A stretch of 10,396 nt of DNA from CAZNPL01 sp964574815 (GTDB lineage Bacteria > Planctomycetota > Phycisphaerae > UBA1845), in NCBI GenBank assembly GCA_964574815.1, contig CAZNPL010000076.1:1-10396 (forward strand), given 5' to 3'. Below the pieces are notes generated by a model. That model did not search any database and had not been told where the DNA came from. It saw only the letters and a list, made by a program, of their open reading frames with translations. Positions within the stretch are counted from its first letter, which is position 1; the number at the start of each line of letters is the position of its first letter. The translations under genes were made by a program, and so were the position numbers. Of the stretch, positions 6,793 through 10,396 are shown piece by piece.

Positions 6793-7526
6793 TTCTCGGG
6801 CCCTTCTTCAACCGGAATGACAACCACGTTGCGGATCCCGTTGATGATGAATCGCTCGTCGGGCATCCAGCACACGCTGTGCCTGTTCAAGTCGGGAATC
6901 AGTACGGTCGGACCCACTTGTTCCATCGAAGGCAAACGGAGTACCTGGTGATAGTACGGACCGTCCGGCTCCGAACTAGAACCCGGCCAGAGAGTGAACG
7001 GACGCCGTCCCGCGGCAGACACCACGCTAAGGAATTCCTCGCTGGGGCTCAGATACACCCTCAGCGTTGCCCAGGCGGCCGTCTCAACTTCCTTGCCGTC
7101 GATGAACAATCGCAGGTCCTTGTAGTCGATACGGATGCGGGGTGACCTGCTGCTCACTCTGAGCAACTGGCACAGAACCGGAGACCCTCCCGATCTGTCC
7201 CATGCCTCGGTAGGCGCGGGCTCGAACCGCCCCTCGTCTGCGAGGTATCGGTAGATCGTGGGGATCGTGCCCCCATCGCTGGCGTCGAGTTCCGGCTTGA
7301 TCAGGAAGTCGCCCCCTTCGGCCCGCTCGTAGCGGGCCCACATCGCGTAGTACGGCGGCAGGTCACGCCATGCCGTCATGGGGAATGCCTCGGCGCGCAC
7401 CGCATGCGGCAGACTCCGCCGCACGAACGTCCAATACACCGCCAGCCCTAGAGCACACACGGCGCATACAACGGCTATCCGCAGCCATCGACCCCTCCGG
7501 CGCGGTTGCGATCGATCACCGTTCAT
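6789..7526 (-). CDS. Membrane-anchored 245-residue protein, paralogue C
   Basis: This is the first copy of the family in transcription order. The start is 18 nt after the lipase stop, with GAGGAG 11 nt upstream of the ATG. It has the same plan as the other copies: basic R-R-R-G-R, a hydrophobic segment at about 14-35, and a predicted external domain with a PD40-like C-terminal part. It is a mosaic. Its first 25 codons and upstream sequence resemble B, its middle (residues 27-210) is identical to A, and its last 35 residues carry private changes (I-P-D-L-N-R-H and a G-P-E-K end). The function is unknown. Its position between a secreted lipase and a giant surface protein suggests an envelope role, which is inference only. 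Confidence 0.9.
   Translation of the reverse strand: MNGDRSQPRRRGRWLRIAVVCAVCALGLAVYWTFVRRSLPHAVRAEAFPMTAWRDLPPYYAMWARYERAEGGDFLIKPELDASDGGTIPTIYRYLADEGRFEPAPTEAWDRSGGSPVLCQLLRVSSRSPRIRIDYKDLRLFIDGKEVETAAWATLRVYLSPSEEFLSVVSAAGRRPFTLWPGSSSEPDGPYYHQVLRLPSMEQVGPTVLIPDLNRHSVCWMPDERFIINGIRNVVVIPVEEGPEK
6895..7450 (-). repeat. 556-bp tract identical to 5160-5715 (paralogue C side)
   Basis: Partner of the tract in paralogue A, 1735 bp away, which equals two module periods. The flanking codons of C on the 5' side match B instead, so C is a mosaic. Confidence 0.85.
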
Positions 7527-7544
7527 CTGAGTCGGGGCTCCTCG

Positions 7545-9617
7545 TCACCATCCGCAAACACCCGTTTCGCCCGTACGTTTCAAATCGCCGCACAGGTGAT
7601 TCTCCTCCGCACTCTTGATCCAGGGGATAATGATCTCCGGGATCATCTCATCCGCCACCGTCGAGTGATTCCGCCCGTAGTACGCCGTGCCCGTGGAAAG
7701 CCCGGCGAGCGTTACCCACGATCCCCCCGAGGGCGCAATCAGGCTCTCGTAGCTTCCGTGCCCGAGACCGCTTGTAGTTGTCACCAACGTGTCGTTGGGA
7801 AAAGCGCCCGTCTGAGGACCCGCCACGAGCTTGTATGATCTCCACCACTGCCTCCTCATCGTGATGTAACTGTGCTTCATCAGGGTTCTGTAAAGCGGGT
7901 TTATGAGCAGTATCCTTACCGACTCCGGCAAATAGGCCAGCTCGGGCATATCCTTCTCAAGACCGCAAACCTCGCACTGCGGCCCACTCATGCCGCCTCC
8001 CAAGTCGCGATCGGCGTCGGCGCACGCGGCCGAGAAAACGGTCTGCGACTCGGTCTTGGGATGCATTCTGGTCTCCAGCTTTGGAACGTTGAACGTGTTG
8101 AAGCCGAACGCGTATACGGTTTCAAGGTACGGATACCCCGTGTTGTACGGAACCACCGAATTCACCAACTCGACGAACTCCTCGAACCCTTCGTAAAACA
8201 GCGCCAGCCGCTTGCGCTTGGCGTACTCCCGAGCAGATTTGATATCCGCCAGCACGCTGCCGTTGTGCGGCGTGCTGAGCGTCGTTAGCGATAGCACGCG
8301 AACGATGTGATCGTTGTCGCTCTGGTGCTCGGCCAGGTACTCCCGCGCGTCCAAGCCGCCCTTGCTGTGCGCCACCACGTGCACCGAGTCCACACCAAAC
8401 CGCCGAGCGATGCGTCGCAGGTCAGACTTTATCTCCTGCGCGTTGTTGGGAACGGTTGGCTGCTCGATCGGAGGGTCATCCGGGCGTTTACCTTTGGGGA
8501 GGTCAATCGTCTGATCGACAACCACCCCATACCATTTCAGAATGGCCGAGCTTCCGTGTTTGTCAAAGAAGTCCGGCCCCTGTCCGCTCCCATGGATCAG
8601 CACGACCGGCGAGGCCACCGCAATCTTCAGCGACGCCCACGCCACCGCCGTGCAGTAGCCGCCCTCGCCCGTGTCCACCGAGATGGTCACCGTGTTCATG
8701 GCCGGTTCGGGCGGCACACCCGGCGGCCCCGGCGCCGCCGGAAAGCGGACCAGCTCCAGCGGGACCAAGAACGAATTAAAGTCCCACTGTTCGGATTCCC
8801 CCGTCAGGAGCATCGCCCGCTCTCCATTGATGCTCACCTCATCGATCTCGCCATCGTCCACGTCCCACGCCTGAATCGTCAGCTCCGCGAACCCACGGGC
8901 CAGCCCGTTCTGGACCAGCCACTCCGCCTCGGCCAGTGTCCCCTCGGCGGACGTGATCCCCACGTACCGCGTGACCGGGATCTCGAACTCAATCGTCTCG
9001 GCCTCGCAACGAAATTGACACCAGAGCGGGTCCGGGTTCTCCCAGACGAACCTTCGATCGTTGGGCGTCGGAGCCGCTTCGAGCGGCCCAGCAACCGCCC
9101 AGGGCGTGTCGACCAAATCGAGTGTTTGGCTGGTGCAGACGTACAAGCCCAACGGGTCGTCGGTCCGGCCTAGTCCCGTCTCCACTCGAAGCTGCGGGTA
9201 GCTATCCACGTCCAGGTCGCACGGCACCTTCAGGGGAAGGACGACCCCCTCGCCCGAACATCCCGACACCCCCGCTGACGCGAAGGCCATGTCCAGCGTC
9301 TCACCTGTCCCCGGTATCTTCAGGGCCGCCATCGCCAAGATGTCCGCCCCGCACTCGGTCTCTCCAAAGTGGCTATACCATTTCACGCGCACCAACACCA
9401 CGCCGCCCGGACCTGTCGTTTGCAGGCCCCCGACCACGCCGCCGCCGTCCTCTGGGGGGCAGCATTTGCACTGCCCCGACGCCGCCCGCGCAGGCACGAG
9501 CGCTACCACTACTGCAAAGGGAACCAGCAATGCCGCCCATTCGCGCCAGCCTGGACGCGGGCCGCACCCCAGCCCACCGCGGTTGACACTCACACCCACA
9601 CCACTAAACCGGAGCAT
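7545..9617 (-). CDS. Secreted alpha/beta-hydrolase, probable lipase or esterase
   Basis: With the start at 9617 the protein has 690 residues. That ATG has GGAGG eight nt upstream and is followed by a signal peptide: hydrophobic A-A-L-L-V-P-F-A-V-V-V-A-L at about 28-40, then A-R-A-A-S-G. The frame stays open up to 9914, but the upstream part looks non-coding. Residues about 50-335 form a beta-rich region; the part at 244-332 (I-Q-A-W-D-V-D-D-G and later V-T-I-S-V-D) resembles a galactose-binding-like sandwich. The hydrolase core follows: V-V-L-I-H-G-S-G with H342-G343 as oxyanion loop, A-H-S-K-G-G with nucleophile S418, and probable partners D609 (P-N-D-T-L-V) and H651 (R-N-H-S-T-V). The nucleophile elbow has Ala for the first Gly, as in Bacillus LipA-type lipases. 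It probably cleaves ester bonds of lipids outside the cytoplasm; the substrate is unknown. Its last dozen codons overlap the start of the tandem-repeat homology. Confidence 0.88.
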   Translation of the reverse strand: MLRFSGVGVSVNRGGLGCGPRPGWREWAALLVPFAVVVALVPARAASGQCKCCPPEDGGGVVGGLQTTGPGGVVLVRVKWYSHFGETECGADILAMAALKIPGTGETLDMAFASAGVSGCSGEGVVLPLKVPCDLDVDSYPQLRVETGLGRTDDPLGLYVCTSQTLDLVDTPWAVAGPLEAAPTPNDRRFVWENPDPLWCQFRCEAETIEFEIPVTRYVGITSAEGTLAEAEWLVQNGLARGFAELTIQAWDVDDGEIDEVSINGERAMLLTGESEQWDFNSFLVPLELVRFPAAPGPPGVPPEPAMNTVTISVDTGEGGYCTAVAWASLKIAVASPVVLIHGSGQGPDFFDKHGSSAILKWYGVVVDQTIDLPKGKRPDDPPIEQPTVPNNAQEIKSDLRRIARRFGVDSVHVVAHSKGGLDAREYLAEHQSDNDHIVRVLSLTTLSTPHNGSVLADIKSAREYAKRKRLALFYEGFEEFVELVNSVVPYNTGYPYLETVYAFGFNTFNVPKLETRMHPKTESQTVFSAACADADRDLGGGMSGPQCEVCGLEKDMPELAYLPESVRILLINPLYRTLMKHSYITMRRQWWRSYKLVAGPQTGAFPNDTLVTTTSGLGHGSYESLIAPSGGSWVTLAGLSTGTAYYGRNHSTVADEMIPEIIIPWIKSAEENHLCGDLKRTGETGVCGW

Positions 9618-9956
9618 CGCCGAAACCTCCGCCGCTGATTCGCCTCGTTCAATCCACCGCGCCCCAACGCCGCGCGGAATTCCGCTCCTCGCATGACGCA
9701 TTCCACCTGCGAGAAACTTCGTTCGAGATGTGCAGACAGGCCGCCATCCAATCGCAAGGCCGGGACGCCGCAGCCGAACAACGGCTCCCGGAACACCTTT
9801 CTGTAGCCCCGTTCCGATCCAGCGCTTGGCCGACTCTTCCCCGCAGGCGACACCCGCATCGGGCGCAAGTCCACACTCGACAATAGCTAACCTACGCAGC
9901 GAGTAGGCATCCATCCGCGCTTGGATCTGCTGACTGGCCTGTAGTCTACCACACTG
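9618..9956 (-). other. Long leader or promoter region of the lipase operon
   Basis: The frame of the lipase stays open to an ATG at 9914. The extra 99 residues are rich in R, G and A, lack a signal peptide at their start and would bury the real one, so I treat this stretch as non-coding. No clear riboswitch or operator is visible. Confidence 0.5.
9626..9630 (-). promoter_or_regulatory. Ribosome binding site deciding the lipase start
   Basis: GGAGG sits eight nt upstream of the ATG at 9617. It favours this start over the upstream in-frame ATG at 9914. The signal peptide that follows directly also supports it. Confidence 0.7.
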
Positions 9957-9975
9957 CCCCCCCCCCGCGAGTCAA
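9943..9975 (-). promoter_or_regulatory. Weak promoter candidate containing a G10 spacer
   Basis: On the minus strand TTGACT (9975-9970) and TAGACT (9948-9943) are separated by 21 nt that include ten G in a row. The spacing is longer than the usual 16-18 nt, so the promoter would be poor as it stands. No start-site evidence exists. Confidence 0.2.
9957..9966. repeat. Poly-C tract of ten (poly-G on the coding strand)
   Basis: Ten C in a row lie about 340 nt upstream of the lipase start. Such tracts are prone to length change by slippage. Confidence 0.9.
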
Positions 9976-10185
9976 GTGTTTTTCGGACGAACTTCCTCAA
10001 TTGTGCGGACATCAAACAAAGCATCTATACATAAACAAACGGTCACGCCGCATCGCCCCCGAGTCCTTGACCAAGAGACTCAAAAAAGCGCCCCGAAGTG
10101 TCCCCTGCACGTTTCCCCGACGCCATTGTACCAGATCGATTGTGCACAAAGGCAGATAATCCCAAAAGAGCAAGCCACATCCCTT

Positions 10186-10227
10186 GCGAGGTGCTCCATC
10201 CCTTGCGAAGCAAGGGGTGGGAAATCA
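10186..10227 (+). repeat. 42-bp hairpin repeat, copy 1
   Basis: The core cccttgc-gaa-gcaaggg is a perfect 7-bp stem with a 3-nt loop, preceded by gcgaggtgc and followed by gtgggaaatca. A near-identical copy lies at 10331-10372. Confidence 0.8.
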
Positions 10228-10288
10228 CCAACCCATTCCCGACCGCGCGCCGGCTGACGGCTGACAGCTTTTCCTGACAACTGAAAAC

Positions 10289-10330
10289 TGACCACTGACA
10301 ACTCTTCTCTGACCACTGACAACTCTTCTC
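10289..10330 (+). repeat. 21-bp repeat, two perfect tandem units
   Basis: Units 10289-10309 and 10310-10330 are identical (tgaccactgacaactcttct plus c). The sequence just upstream (ctgacggctgacagc and ctgacaactgaaaactg) is a degenerate extension of the same CTGAC-rich pattern. Confidence 0.85.
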
Positions 10331-10372
10331 GCGAGGTGCCTCATCCCTTGCGAAGCAAGGGGTGGGGAATCA
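10331..10372 (+). repeat. 42-bp hairpin repeat, copy 2
   Basis: Same core hairpin and flanks as 10186-10227, with a few differences beside the stem (cctc for ctcc, ggaatca for aaatca). It directly abuts the 21-bp tandem repeat. Confidence 0.8.
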
Positions 10373-10396
10373 ACGGGTGGCCCACCTCCTCCGGAG

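Larger units (their letters stand above)
4976..7589 (-). repeat. Tandem array of an 867/868-bp two-gene module
   Basis: The starts of the three paralogues lie at 7526, 6658 and 5791, giving periods of 868 and 867 bp. Homology is not limited to the 245-residue genes. Upstream it includes about 63 nt that in the first copy form the last codons and stop of the lipase (7527-7589; shared blocks such as cggatggtgacgaggagc and cgtacg). Downstream it includes the first 23-27 codons of the giant gene (about 4976-5057), repeated in the mini-ORFs. The one-base difference in period lies in mini-ORF b. The last unit is incomplete in that it runs on into the full giant gene. Confidence 0.85.
9976..10396. 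other. Intergenic region upstream of the operon, repeat-bearing
   Basis: No gene is supported. The right part carries two copies of a hairpin repeat and a tandem pair of the 21-bp repeat. The open frames crossing it (for example 9976-10257 on the plus strand) run through repeat DNA and show no start signal or recognisable sequence. Confidence 0.6.

Noticed and set aside
9618..9914. N-terminal extension of the lipase by 99 codons
   Set aside because: A good ribosome binding site and a signal peptide follow directly at the 9617 start. The extension would place 99 residues before the signal peptide.
1..10396. tRNA, rRNA, transposase or integrase genes
   Set aside because: None was seen on either strand. 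The duplication shows no insertion-sequence ends at its borders.

Overview
The window looks like chromosomal DNA of a Planctomycetota bacterium, most likely of the Phycisphaerae type. The inference rests on the style of the largest protein: D-C-N-x-N-G-x-x-D-x-C-E repeats, cysteine-rich C-C-x-x-H modules, FG-GAP repeats, a dockerin-like segment containing N-L-F-D-x-F-A-V-L-D-A-I, and a cohesin-like tail. GC-rich coding and interspersed 'tgaccactgacaac' intergenic repeats fit the same group. No marker gene is present, so the assignment stays an inference.

All credible genes lie on the minus strand and are transcribed from high to low coordinates as one probable operon. The order is: (1) a secreted alpha/beta-hydrolase of lipase type (9617 to 7545); (2) paralogue C of an unrecognised 245-residue membrane-anchored protein (7526 to 6789); (3) a 45-codon mini-ORF c (6792 to 6655); (4) paralogue B (6658 to 5921); (5) a 47-codon mini-ORF b (5924 to 5781); (6) paralogue A (5791 to 5054); (7) a 1577-residue exported mosaic protein (5057 to 324). 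After the 18-nt gap behind the lipase, every gene starts inside the end of the gene before it. Four of these five junctions are ATGA overlaps and the fifth is an 11-nt overlap.

The most interesting feature is how this arrangement arose. The three paralogues sit in a tandem array with 868 and 867 bp periods. The repeated unit does not stop at gene boundaries. It appears to run from the last codons of the lipase gene, through the 245-residue gene, into the first 23 to 27 codons of the giant gene. Copying this segment left two chimeric mini-ORFs between the paralogues. Each begins like the giant protein's membrane-spanning N-terminus and ends in sequence resembling the lipase gene's tail. Paralogues A and C share a 556-bp stretch in which I find no mismatch, while B, lying between them, is clearly diverged. 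This indicates gene conversion or a recent rearrangement.

The ends (1-323 and about 9618-10396) hold no gene I can support. They carry copies of a hairpin repeat (core ccttgcgaagcaagg) and of a 21-bp 'tgaccactgacaac' repeat, in the same orientation on both sides of the operon. The working picture is a cell-envelope locus: a secreted lipase or esterase, three anchored proteins and a very large surface or secreted binding protein. The actual role is unknown.
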